Shown one piece after another: positions 45,325-55,796 of a DNA stretch of 64,000 bases. How positions within the stretch are numbered: position 1 is the first letter of the stretch; every line of letters begins with the position of its first letter. Both the position numbers and the translations under genes were made by a program. The stretch is from Coenobita brevimanus (Eukaryota > Arthropoda > Malacostraca > Decapoda > Coenobitidae). The stretch is taken from assembly GCA_032717465.1 (NCBI GenBank), contig CM064732.1, positions 27,846,830 to 27,910,829 of the forward strand. The letters run 5' to 3'. Below the pieces are notes generated by a model. That model worked only from the letters and a program-made list of their open reading frames with translations, searched no databases and had not been told where the DNA came from.

Positions 45325-46937
45325 TGTCCACCCTTGAGAGTTCCCAGAATTCTTTAACCAAGTTAACTGAACCTGCTTTGAGGGGTAAATTAAATCCTCA
45401 TGATGAAGCTCCTCTTTTGAGCAGTAACGTGGGTGACACTCTCAAGAGTTCATGTGCTAATTTCCTGTCTGATGGTTTTGTCAGTCCTCTGGACAGTAAT
45501 GACAGGAAATCAGTTAAAATATATCGTGATACAGGTGCTTGCCAATCCCTTATGCTGACCAGTGTTCTAGGCTCTAATGTTAATTCCTCTGATGAAACGG
45601 TAATCTTACAAGGTGTAGGGAATAATTACTTCTCTGTCCCTCTGTGCAGAGTGAATTTAGAGTCTGGTTTTGTTAATGGTTCCGTTATGGTTGGGTTGGT
45701 TGAGACATTCCCAATGTCAGGTGTAACTTTCTTACTTGGAAATGATATTGGTGGAAGTCAAGTGGCTCCTCAGTTGTCTAGTGAGCCAGTGGCTGCGGCC
45801 CAGGATTGTGATGTCCCTGATGTGTTCTCTGCATGTGCTGTCACTAGGGCTAAGTCTAAAGTTACTGGTGATTTAGAGGATAATGATGATGATGATGTTA
45901 TCCTAGCTGACACTTTTCTTGCTAATTTGGACCATTCACCAGATGAGGTAGTACCCCATAGTGTTGATAATTTGTCTCGTCAAGAGTTGGTTGAGTTGCA
46001 GGTTGCTGACCCTGAGTTGAAAGGTCTAGCTAACTCTGCTTGCAGTGAGGAAGAGTCAGCTGGTGCTTCTACTTGTTATTATATAAAGTCAGGAGTACTT
46101 ATGAGGAAGTGGAGACCCCCAACAGCATCAGCCGACTGTGAATGGGAGGTTGTACATCAAGTTGTCATCCCTCGTGTTTGTAGGCAGGATATCATTAGAG
46201 TGGCTCATGATTCCAGTTTGGCAGAACACCTTGGAGTGAGGAAGACTGTGGCACGCATTTTGAAACACTTCTACTGGCCAGGTATCTTCAGGGATGTTTC
46301 CTGGTATTGTAAGTCTTGTCACACCTGTCAAGTTGTGGGGAAGTGTAATCAGAACGAAAAGGTTGCACCTCTAGTTCCCATTCCTCCTTTTGAGGCGCCA
46401 TTCACCCGTGTGTTGGTGGATATTGTGGGCCCTCTTCCTAAGACTTCTTCAGGATTTTCTTATGTGTTGACCCTGATTGATATGGCTACTCGTTATCCTG
46501 AAGCCATTCCACTTAGAAATATCTCAGCAAAGAACGTGGTTAAGGAAATGCTAGGGTTCTTCACAAAGTTTGGTCTGCCCAAGGAGGTACAGTCAGACCG
46601 GGGAAGTAATTTCATGTCAAATGTTTTCAAGCAGTCTCTGAAAGAGTTGGGCATCACCCAGATCACGTCTTCAGCTTACCATCCCCAGACCCAAGGAGCG
46701 TTGGAGAGATATCATCAAACACTCAAATCGATGCTCAAGAAATACTGTTTGGAACATCAGAAAGACTGGGATAAAGGTCTTCCATTTGTTGTATTTGCCG
46801 CAAGAGGATCTCCAAATGAATCACTGGGCTTCTCACCTTTTGAACTACTGTTTGGCCATGAAGTAAGAGGACCCCTTAAGCTATCAAGGAATGCTGGCTG
46901 TCGGAGGAAGATGACGTCAACCTGCTGGAGTATGTGA
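45324..46937 (+). CDS. pol: Pol of element A, first part: protease then integrase
   Basis: A 537-residue frame. Protease near residues 65-150: IYRDTGACQSL with the catalytic DTG, and a closing VTFLLGNDIGG. Next comes an acidic linker (DLEDNDDDDVILAD). Integrase follows directly: tether, HHCC zinc finger (HDSSLAEHLGVRK...HFYWPGIF...WYCKSCHTCQ), then a core with VDIVGPLPKT, QSDRGSNF and GALERYHQ as the D, D and E regions. No reverse transcriptase lies between. The frame begins with a GTG, so its real start is by frameshift or processing from gag. A frameshift near 46885 cuts the integrase; the next frame carries its C-terminus. Confidence 0.9.
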   Translation: MSTLESSQNSLTKLTEPALRGKLNPHDEAPLLSSNVGDTLKSSCANFLSDGFVSPLDSNDRKSVKIYRDTGACQSLMLTSVLGSNVNSSDETVILQGVGNNYFSVPLCRVNLESGFVNGSVMVGLVETFPMSGVTFLLGNDIGGSQVAPQLSSEPVAAAQDCDVPDVFSACAVTRAKSKVTGDLEDNDDDDVILADTFLANLDHSPDEVVPHSVDNLSRQELVELQVADPELKGLANSACSEEESAGASTCYYIKSGVLMRKWRPPTASADCEWEVVHQVVIPRVCRQDIIRVAHDSSLAEHLGVRKTVARILKHFYWPGIFRDVSWYCKSCHTCQVVGKCNQNEKVAPLVPIPPFEAPFTRVLVDIVGPLPKTSSGFSYVLTLIDMATRYPEAIPLRNISAKNVVKEMLGFFTKFGLPKEVQSDRGSNFMSNVFKQSLKELGITQITSSAYHPQTQGALERYHQTLKSMLKKYCLEHQKDWDKGLPFVVFAARGSPNESLGFSPFELLFGHEVRGPLKLSRNAGCRRKMTSTCWSM

Positions 46938-48745
46938 TGAAGTTCAAAGAACGGCTGTCCACTGCTTTACAGCTGGCGAGAGAGAATTTAGGAGCTGCTC
47001 AGGAGAAGATGAAGACTTTGTATGATAAGAAGTCCAGGTTACGCCACTTTCAGCCAGGAGATCAGGTTTTGATTCTGCTACCGGTGCATGGGCAACCTCT
47101 TCAAGCCAAGTTTAGTGGTCCTTATTTCGTGGAGAAGAAACTCAGTGATGTCAACTATGTCATCGCCACACCAGATCGTAGAAAGAACAAGCAACTTTGT
47201 CACATCAACATGATAAAGATATATCACAGGCGGGACGAAAATAACCCAGTCTGCACTGTAGCTGTTTCACCCGAGTCTGCAAGTAAAGTTCTCGCATGCA
47301 GCATGAGCCTGAGTGATAGTTTGGGGAAGAATCCTGATATCATGAATGATCTCCAGACTAAGCTTTCTCACCTACCTCCTGAGGAAAGGCAGGAGTTTTC
47401 GGCATTACTGCAGGAGTACCCGCAAGTGATCCGTGCCACTCCAGGAAGAACCACTGTGTTGATGCATGATGTCGATGTTGGAGACGCAAAGCCAATTAAA
47501 CTGCCTCCTTACCGTGTGAACCCAGTGAAAGTTCCTCTCATCCAGAAGGAGCTTGGCTACCTGTTGGACCACAAGATGATTGAGCCCTGTCAGAGCGAGT
47601 GTAGTTCTCCTGTCACTCTAGTCCCTAAGCCAGGTGGGTCACAGCGGCTTTGCATTAACTACAGACGTGTTAATCAGATAACCAAAACAGACACTTACCC
47701 TCTCCCTCGCGTGGAAGATTACATAGACAAGATCGGAAAGGCTAGGTACATAAGTAAGTTTGATTTGTTAAAGGGATACTGGCAAGTACCTATGACTGAA
47801 CGTGCCAGGGAGATCTCATGTTTTGTAACACTGGGAAAGACTTTTGCATGTTCTGTAATGCCATATGGTATGAAGAATGCACCAGACACATTTCAGAAGC
47901 TCATGAATGTTGTAACAGAGGGTTTGGCAGGGTGTGTTGTTTATATTGATGATGTATTAATCTTCAGTGACAACTGGAAAGATCACCTATGCCATGTCAG
48001 TAAATTTCTTGAGCGTTTGGTTCAGGCTAATCTTGTAGCTAATTTATCAAAGTGTGAGTTTGGTCAAGCTAAAGTTCAGTACCTTGGGTACGTAATTGGT
48101 GATGGACATGTTGCACCACCAGGAGCTAAGGTTCAGGTTATAAGTGATCTTCCCAGACCTAAAAGTAGGAAAGAGCTACAAAGATTTTTGGGAATGGTAG
48201 GTTATTACAGGAGATTTGTTCTTAACTTTTCAATTCTTGTATCACCACTTACAGACCTACTGAAAAAGGGAGTTAAATTTGTCTGGACCGATAACTGTGA
48301 ATCCTCTTTCAGCAAACTTAAAGCTATCCTATTAAGTCAGCCAGTGCTCGCTACTCCAAATTTTGCTAAGCCTTTTAAGATGGCTGTTGATGCAAGTGAT
48401 ACAGGAGCTGGGGCTGTTTTGCTGCAAGAGGATGATCAGGGTATTGAACATCCTGTATCTTATTACAGTAAGAAGTTCACCCCACCTGAAAAGAACTACT
48501 CAACTATTGAGAAAGAGCTTTTGGCCTTGATTTTGAGTTTACAGCATTTTTCATTTTATTTGTGTTCTGGTTTTGACCCCGTAGTCATTCATACCAATCA
48601 TAACCCACTGAAATTCCTTAGTAAGTTTAAAGATAAAAATCAGAGATTGACAAGATGAAGTCTACTTCTTCAGGAGTATTCATTAGACATACAGCATGTC
48701 AAGGGGAAAGAAAATGTTATTGCAGATTGCTTATCTAGACTTTAG
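46934..48745 (+). CDS. pol: Pol of element A, second part: integrase end, reverse transcriptase and RNase H
   Basis: The frame is open to a TGA at 48656-48658 and then in frame to TAG at 48743-48745. The first 100 residues complete integrase (GPYFVEKKLSDVNYVI, a GPY/F-type module). RT starts near residue 185 with PPYRVNPVKVPLI. It has FDLLKGYWQVPM, MPYGMKNAPDTFQKLM and YIDDVLIF with the catalytic YIDD at about 47941. RNase H has AVDASDTGAG and STIEKELLALI, but HTNHNPLKFL where TDHNPL is expected, so one catalytic Asp is Asn. A TGG-to-TGA change explains the early stop. The final ADCLSRL precedes the right LTR by about 65 bp. Confidence 0.92.
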
Positions 48746-48779
48746 ACAGATTGTTTTAGAGTAAAAAGAAATTTCCTTT

Positions 48780-48808
48780 GTAAATTTCTTTTTTTTTTTG
48801 TGGGGAGG
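48780..48808 (+). promoter_or_regulatory. Polypurine tract of element A
   Basis: A T run followed by gtggggagg, ending directly at the right LTR start TGTTAC at 48809. A T-run plus PPT is a common plus-strand primer layout. Confidence 0.8.
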
Positions 48809-49584
48809 TGTTACATAGCCTATGATTTCATCATCCTTTGTGTAATTCTAATGTACAGTATGCTGCATGTTTGATCACGAGCGTGTTCTACCTCACTCCC
48901 CCCCTCCTCCCTTATAGTAGAGTAAGTCGTTCTTTCTGTTGTTCGGAGCAGGAGTGTCAACTCTTTGTCCCCTCTGGCTTCATTTGTGTCTCCTTCTTAC
49001 AAGTTGTATCAAGCTCTGTCGGCCCCTATATAATGAGCTCAGTCTCTACATTAATTGCCACTTAGATCTACTCCCCATTTTGCTCACATCTCTGTCCTCC
49101 CCTGTACAGTTGTTATTATTGTGGGTGCTCAGGAAGTCTCCAACCATCTAGCAGCTGTGTAATTTGAGTATAGCTGTTATTGCATTTTTTCTTGTACTGT
49201 GTAGCATAAGGTGTTAATTCTTAGACCTAGTAAAGTTTTTGTAATTCATATTGTCAGCCAGTGGTAATAATATTTTGTATCTGTAATAATATATCTTGCG
49301 TTAACTGAGCATTATCCAGTGTTTTCTCATTTTATCAGGGCTGACTTAGATAAATTTACTCATGCTAATTTCGTGTTAATAGAGGCTATTGCAGTTAACC
49401 ATATATTTAACCTGTTTTTGCCATTACATTATCCTTATGAGTCCTGAATGTTTTGTTGTTAGTTTGAGCATTAAACTTTAACTTGTAATTTTACCTAACT
49501 CTTTTGTTTTGAACCTGGAACTTTTCGGGACAGTAGTGATTTTTAATATTCTCACTTAAAGTGTACATTATCTTTCTCTGTTCA

Positions 49585-49590
<6 letters not shown>
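48809..49590 (+). repeat. 3' LTR of element A
   Basis: Matches the 5' LTR. The last bases (expected tctgtaaca) read tcagtatata and run into (TA)n, so the exact end and the target duplication cannot be read. Confidence 0.92.

Positions 49591-49658
<68 letters not shown>
49586..49658. repeat. (TA)n microsatellite between elements A and Z
   Basis: About 36 TA units. It is the right flank of element A and the left flank of solo LTR Z. Confidence 0.97.
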
Positions 49659-49662
<4 letters not shown>

Positions 49663-50547
49663 AAGAAGCGAGATTAGCCAGTTGGATGTTCAAGAGGCTT
49701 CTCGCTGCTTCCCGATATTTACTGTGGTTTCGGTATGAGTCAGAGTCGCCAGTTTGCTTGCTGTTTGTGAGCATAGTTATTTCGTATGTTTGCATTAATT
49801 TTTCTGCTTTTTTCTTTATAATGTTTTATTTATGTGATTGCTTGTTAAATTATGTAATTTAAGCTCGTATGGTAAATGATTTAGAGTGCTGTGTACTGTA
49901 AGAGAACTCTGGCATGTTTTCATGTCTCTGAGTTGGTAACAATGCTCTCACTTTATGGAATACTCCAGAACTGTTGTTCTCGTAGAATGAAGATCATTCA
50001 AGAACAATGCAAGCTTATACAAGAATGAATAAGACACTAGAACAAGTTCAGTCGGTTTTTCAGTTTAGTTTGAGTGTAGTGCAGTGTCAGTGCAGTGAAG
50101 TTTGTATATTTTCGGTACTTGTGTGATAAGAGTGAAATGTTGTCAAGCATTAAGTGTAATAGCAGTGAAGTGTTGTCAGGCATTAAGTGTAATAACAGTG
50201 AAGTGTTGTCAAGCATTAAGTGTAATAGCAGTGAAGTGTTGTCAGGCATTAAGTGTAATAACAGTGAAGTGTTGTCAAGCATTAAGTGTAATAGCAGTTG
50301 GTAAAGTTTGTATAGCTCCAGTGCTCGTAAAAATAGTGAAGTGAAACTGGCAAGCATTAAGTGTAATTATTTCGAAGATAAAGACAGTGAACTTAAGAAG
50401 CCAGTGTTTATTCACCACGCCTGAGCTAATCTTGTGTACTGTACACCTAAAGGCTGAATACAGGTAGAACAACTCACTGGGCAACGTCCTTCTTGTACTG
50501 AACTATTGCTGTTGGAGCCTGGGGCAGTGTGGGATGGGGACATAACT
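49659..50547 (+). mobile_element. Solo LTR Z, related to the LTRs of X and Y
   Basis: TGTTAAGAAGCGAG start and cataact end, matching the LTR of Y along its length, but with no internal sequence. It is therefore a solo LTR left by recombination between two LTRs. Both flanks are (TA)n. It is about 80 bp longer than Y's LTR because of a minisatellite at 50131-50297. Confidence 0.88.
50131..50297 (+). repeat. 33-bp minisatellite in LTR Z (five units)
   Basis: Units start gtgaa(a/g)tgttgtca and run through gcattaagtgtaat. Units alternate between caagc..tagca and caggc..taaca, so two successive units make a 66-bp period. The same sequence occurs once or twice, unexpanded, in the LTR of Y. Confidence 0.92.
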
Positions 50548-50566
50548 GTATATATATATATATATA

Positions 50567-52686
50567 CAGTTATCCCCTGCCAGCTACGGGAAATATTAGT
50601 ATGCCAAATCACCTACCATGGATCCTTGTTTCACATCCATTCAGTGTGCAGTGGCTGACACCAGGTAGCAGAATGTTTTCCCATGATAGCAGCTTTCCCG
50701 CCATCTACTTCAGTCTGTGTTGTTACTGGGTGCAGACTGAGTAGGTGTGCTGTTGCAGTATCTCTATCAATTTATCACTTCTCCTCTTGTTATCATGGGC
50801 TCAAAATGTTAAATCTCATGAGGATGAGGATGATGAGTACGACAACAAGGAGAGTAAGAAAATGAAGTAAACATATGCTTTAAGCAGTGAAAAAAACCTA
50901 ACCAAATCAGTTCTTCCTCTTGTTAGTCTCTTATATTTCTCTGGTTGTATCTGGTGTCTTAAATAAACGTTTCTTCTTAAATTTGCTTCTCCATAGTTTT
51001 AACTCACTATGCACCAGTGCCATTTTAAAACAATCTGACATAATTCTGCGGCCAGTGCCAGTGCCGTTTTAAAACGGTTTAAAAACAAAAAACTTCACTG
51101 TGACCGCATTTTTCAAGATTCGCGGGTAAAAATTGGCAGGCATGTAAGGTAACTGTTTCTCTACCATCCCTGAGGCAGTCAAGGCCATACACTCACTCAC
51201 TTCCCCCCTCATGCTCGCTCTGCCTCACTCTGCCTTTGTGCCTCACCCAGTGCTGTACATAGTGAAGGCATTTTGTAAATATTTTCATGTAAGTGTAAGT
51301 TGTAAATATTTTCTGGTAAGTGTAAGGACTATATAGTGAAGTCAAGTTGTAAATACCTTCTTGCAAGTGCCAGGACTATACGTAATGAAATCAGATTGTA
51401 CCTGTCTTCAAGTAAGTGTAAGATAATGCTTTCACAGTGAGAAAGACATGCAAATTGTGACAGATGCTGAAGTAATAAGTAATTGGAAAAGTGTACTGAA
51501 TATTGCTATACTTTCCCAGCATAAATACCTGAGTATACATTACATAGAAAACGGCTTTCTCAAGAATGTGGTGAGTGTGAGAGAGCGGCTATACCTGTAC
51601 ACAAGTATGCAGCACTCAATAAAACTCATTTCTGAGCCTTGGTGAGCTTTTTAATGGCAAAATTCGTTGTTTCCACATCAAAATCTATCATATTAGCCAA
51701 AAAAAAAAAGGTCAAAAAATGGCCGGCACTGGGGTGACCCATAGGGCTAAGAATAGCTGGCACGTGGTGGGTTAAGCTGTTCAGTTGTGACAACTCATTT
51801 GATTCGTCAGCGTAATGGCAGAAGGAACTGTCTGAACTGAAGTATTTAACTAAATCCAACAAAACCTTGCTGAACTGTACCTAATAATTTAACCTAGCCT
51901 AATTTCCAGTTGGGAAATTAGGATATGAAATTCACCATTGAGGACATTAAGTTTCTTCTGTTACACAGGGAACAAGCAGTCGTCCATATGGCTGAAGGAA
52001 CTAAGGAACTAAGGAACATGATTCTTTTAACAGGGGAGTAAATTTTTCAACAGGAAAAGGTAATTTACCACCCTGAGTATGGTCAGAAAAATACAGAAAA
52101 CCAAATGGAGGAATATGCATTGGTAAAAGCTGCTTAAATTAAAATGTACATTTATCCAAAAAAGACTTTTGCTAAACTTAGCAAGGGGATACTCATGGCC
52201 AAGAATTTTGCAAACTTTTTCACTGACACAAGTCTCTTCATGGAAATGAGTCTAAAATTCATGCACGGATTGGACACGTTATTGGTTACATACAGACAGG
52301 TAGAGAAAGACCTCCAAAATAAAATGATGTAACCATCTATCCTCTGCTACTTCAAGCCATCATGCAAGTCGATACTGGGACACAGCCGTCCACCAGCACG
52401 GCACTCTAGCCAGATAATAACCTTCGTAATTCTGCCATAAAGTTGTATATTAAATCACTTTCTACCAAACTTTTGATTATTTGTTTATGATTACATTTGG
52501 TACAGTTTAATTTTGTGTAAGAAAGACCAGAAAAATTATACATTTTTTCATGCTATACCCCGTTTACCTTCGACCTAGATTCCCATAACTCTGTTTTGTC
52601 CATAAAAAGTTAAGTTCACCAACAGCGGTTTTCCCAGACACGGTGATTTTCAGGAACCTAACCCCTGTGGCTGGCGGGGAATACTA
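50567..52686 (+). mobile_element. Tigger/pogo-like DNA transposon remnant, copy R2
   Basis: Begins CAGTTATCCCCTGCCAGC after TA and ends ggctggcggggaatact(a) before TA. These ends form inverted repeats of about 24 bp, with the CAGT start and TA target seen in pogo/Tigger elements. The plus strand encodes a possible start and acidic/basic segment (50793-50870). Toward the end lies a frame at 52144-52332 with KNFANFFTDTSLFMEM..., which continues, broken, to GHSRPPARHSS. This is similar to the C-terminal part of Tigger transposases (the matching copy R1 has PQPSTS). The catalytic DDE part is not seen. A MITE splits it (50999-51775). Confidence 0.6.
50999..51775. mobile_element. TTAA-flanked MITE (family M2) inserted in R2
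   Basis: TTAA at 50999-51002 and at 51772-51775. The ends read CTCACTATGCACCAG inward from the left and CCCACCACGTGCCAG inward from the right, differing mostly by transitions. The related element R1 has no such insert; at the matching point it reads gttcttagctgttcag, an empty site with TTAG in place of one TTAA. About 777 bp, no recognisable ORF. The pattern is piggyBac-like. Inside, 51255-51420 carries repeated ttgtaaatatttt / gtaagtgtaag words. Confidence 0.8.
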
Positions 52687-52861
52687 TATTCCATAGAGCT
52701 TGATCTAATAGAACAGACGGCAACAGGCATTTTAAAGAGTTAATAAATCGAGGAACCCCACTGTTTGAACCCACAAGATACGTGAAAGTAAGTTTTTCAA
52801 ATTGTTTTAATTTGGTCAAAAAGAAAGGGCCTTTAGGTCTCTCTGATCGGTACGTTTAAAC

Positions 52862-52863
<2 letters not shown>
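52687..52863. other. No feature recognised
   Basis: Short non-coding stretch between the Tigger-like copy and CT microsatellites. Confidence 0.5.
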
Positions 52864-52903
<40 letters not shown>

Positions 52904-52953
52904 CAAGTCAGTGTATATCCACCTTTATTTGTCCCCCTCCATCTCCCCTCCTC

Positions 52954-53013
<60 letters not shown>
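52864..53013. repeat. Two (CT)n microsatellites
   Basis: CT runs at 52864-52900 and 52962-53013 with 60 bp of pyrimidine-rich sequence between. Glu/Arg minus-strand frames here are artefacts. Confidence 0.96.
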
Positions 53014-53016
<3 letters not shown>

Positions 53017-53181
53017 GAATACATTAGACTTAATAAACTTTCGCTTCGTCTCTGCAAAATTCGAGTTTTGTTTGTTTGGCATCTCGTTACGTGAGATTGC
53101 TTCCTTGCCTGTGTGCTGTTGGTGTGCTGATGCGTGTGTAAGAGTGTCTGTGTTTCTGTGTCGGAGGATATTCATATCTGG

Positions 53182-53186
<5 letters not shown>

Positions 53187-53266
<80 letters not shown>

Positions 53267-53285
53267 TGTGTGTGTGTGTGTGTGT
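53187..53285. repeat. (GT)n microsatellite
   Basis: About 48 GT units with two TATG interruptions. The Val/Cys and His/Thr frames here are artefacts. Confidence 0.97.
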
Positions 53286-53428
53286 TCTGCATAAATGCAA
53301 AAAGTGCACTTTCTGTTTTTACTGAAGCACCCAGTAGAGCTGTCTTTGTATGACATAAATAACATTTTACTTTCTTTGTTAACTATATGAAAATATCTAG
53401 AATGTTCTTTAGAATTATGTGATGTGTT

Positions 53429-53431
<3 letters not shown>

Positions 53432-53514
<83 letters not shown>
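53432..53514. repeat. (AC)n-(AT)n compound microsatellite
   Basis: About 14 CA units, then about 27 AT units, ending directly at a SINE head. Confidence 0.97.
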
Positions 53515-53518
<4 letters not shown>

Positions 53519-53879
53519 CTCTGTGGTACATTGGTAAAGTGTGCGTTTTCTTACACTGAAGAACGAGGGTTCGCGCCCTGCCAGGGTAAATACTTTGGGA
53601 GCGTTCTTCTGGCCACATACTGCATTGGGAGACACAAGAGTTGCTGTGGTTCAACCAGTGTCGCATACTGTAAAGTATGCTTGCACCCAGTCGGCTTGCA
53701 CGGGCCGATTACACTTGGTTCACAGACTACACACACATCCAAAGCCATTCCAACACAACAATTACACTTACAAGCACTTCTCACCCTACATAGTCTCTAC
53801 TAGACAGCCCAAGCCACTTGGTAGAGATACATTGGCTGTATCGTCCCCACTTCGGTAGTGATAGGCCGGTAGTGAAACG

Positions 53880-53882
<3 letters not shown>
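53515..53882 (+). mobile_element. tRNA-derived SINE-like element, family S3
   Basis: Head with A box TGGTACATTGG at 53524-53534 and B box GGTTCGCGCCC at 53568-53578. A body of about 300 bp follows and ends at a (TA)n tract at 53883. It contains caaccagtgtcgcatactg and ggtagagatacattggctg words. No second copy in the window, so the ends are inferred from the microsatellite borders. Confidence 0.65.

Positions 53883-53941
<59 letters not shown>
53883..53941. repeat. (TA)n microsatellite
   Basis: About 29 TA units, at the 3' end of SINE S3. Confidence 0.97.
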
Positions 53942-53945
<4 letters not shown>

Positions 53946-55796
53946 GTATATAGAACACCATGGACTAAGAATTATTAGTTACTGAATATCCAGATGCTGA
54001 AAATAACTAAGATACAAATTAGGTGCGATTTTCTTCGGCGTCTGTTGTCCCTCGCGGTTCACTCGATCACGTTCATCTTTGCAGGATTGGTATGGTCTTT
54101 GTTTTGCCACACTGAAATGAATGTACTATTTGTTCACTGTTGTGAAAATATAAAATCTTACCATCCCTGAAATCTTGCGGTTGTGGTTGCCATCTACTCG
54201 TAGTTGTGGTTGTGATTCTTGTCAGAATTATTGAAATGATGGAAATGAACACTTATTAGGAAAATAACAGCAGTTGTCTTGTGAGAGAAAGCAACCACAA
54301 AAATAGCAGAGGAAGTAATGGTATTGTATTTGTGGGAAAATGTTAAGAATATACATAGAGTTGCCAATGTGAACCATACATTTACAATGAATATTTTGCA
54401 ACGTACACCATAAACTTTAACAACACTGAAGGCACAGCTGTTTTGATCGGGTCGGTTTCTATCTACAGTATGTATATTTGTGTGAATGCATGTATACATG
54501 TAATGTATGTACAGTACGTATGTTATAAGTATGTATGTATGTGTGAATGTATGAATGTAGGTATGCAAGGGTGTGTGTGTGTATGCGTGTATGTATTCTA
54601 GCAACATATTTCAAGGCCTGATTCGATCTGTTAAAATTAGCACATACACTGTGTGTGAGTCTGAGAAAAAGAAATCACTTTTGCTGCACTTCGGTCAAAG
54701 GTAAAACGTCATGGGTCAAACTCACTGTTCAAGATGTGGCGTTATCTCGTGAATGCATGATCCGATCTAGAACGAAAATACCTCATAGTCGTGTGTGGGT
54801 AGGGACATATGTGATCCGAGGTTGGTGCAAATCGATCAAAGGTCATAGTTACGGGTGAAGATTAAAGTTCGGGAACATCCCTGTGCACTTTGAGCAACCT
54901 CTTTACTTTTCATGTGTCCAATCTTGAACTTGGACCTTATACTCCGTTCCCTAAGGCCCTACGTGCCACACGCCTTTACACATCTTTACGCTGGTGCTTG
55001 TAACCATCTTACATGCTGAACATGACAGTTTTGTTTCAGTTAGGACTAGTGTGGTATTTTCATATTCTTTGTGAAAGATTTGTTATGTGTGCTTTGATGA
55101 TGATTCAAAACATCAGGCAGAATGAGATCCACCCTTACTGAAATTTTAACATGATAATAATAAACATCATCATTAATTTCATCATCATTCTGTATCCTAC
55201 TTCTTCAGAGGGGGTGGATAGTGTTTAGAGAGGGAGAGTCCACACATCAGTATGAGTGTAAGTCAAATGAGTTATTCATAACATTGATGCCTACCACAAT
55301 TTCAACTTAGTCAGTATCCACATACTGTAGATATTAATGAACAGTCTGAAGGCTTCATTAATAAAAGTGAGTACGCTATGGTGTAGACAAGCCCCTCAGT
55401 ACAATGGTCAGTTTCAAAACACTTGTGAGGAGAAGAAATGATTTAACAGCATTCTGGTTAACAAAATTAAACGTTAAAGAGGTAACATGAAGGACCGCTA
55501 AGAAGGTGCAACTCCCTAGCCCTACAAATGGTCACAGAGTCAAATATACATCTTGCCCTGTGACCTTAACATTCGAACAATTGTTCCCAGAGTTGACTAC
55601 ACCATCCTTCCACCTAGTTTTTGTTAAACTCGGATCAAACGTTTGAACTGATCTTGCTCTGTGACCTTGATCTATGAATTTTGTCTTTAAAACGAAATCT
55701 CCTTTTCCTTTCCCGACCTTCATTCTTTCCACTAAGTTTGGTTGCAATATGATCAAAACAGTTCGAGTGCAAACATTTGATCTTATCTTGGGACCT
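53942..55796. other. No gene; short degenerate repeats
   Basis: 54480-54600 carries degenerate gtatgtatg words. tgaccttaac and tgaccttgatc words at 55551 and 55660 start weak copies of the gaccttgacc repeat. The minus-strand frame at 54194-54607 and others show no domain. Confidence 0.45.

Larger units (their letters stand above)
43413..49590 (+). mobile_element. Ty3/gypsy-type LTR retrotransposon, element A, with IN-before-RT pol order
   Basis: LTRs 43413-44169 (ends GTAACA, so the pair is TGTTAC/GTAACA) and 48809 to about 49590, with few differences, so the element is fairly young. The end of the right LTR merges into (TA)n. PBS-like TTGGCGACCTC follows the left LTR. A purine tract (gtggggagg) directly precedes the right LTR. 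Inside: gag (frameshifted), then protease, integrase, reverse transcriptase and RNase H in that order, with the RNase H end only about 65 bp before the right LTR. This is copia-like gene order with Ty3/gypsy-type domains, as in the Gmr1 group. It has one frameshift in integrase and a premature stop in RNase H, so this copy is not functional as it stands. Confidence 0.95.

Noticed and set aside
43413..49590. Element A as an endogenous retrovirus with an envelope gene
   Set aside because: No envelope-like ORF lies between RNase H and the right LTR; only about 65 bp separate them.
50095..50344. Repeat proteins encoded on both strands at 50037-50357
   Set aside because: Translations of the 33-bp minisatellite in LTR Z; the unit is a multiple of three, so every frame stays open.
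52816..53635. His/Thr, Glu/Arg and Val/Cys-rich ORFs
   Set aside because: Translations of (CT)n, (GT)n and (AC)n microsatellites.
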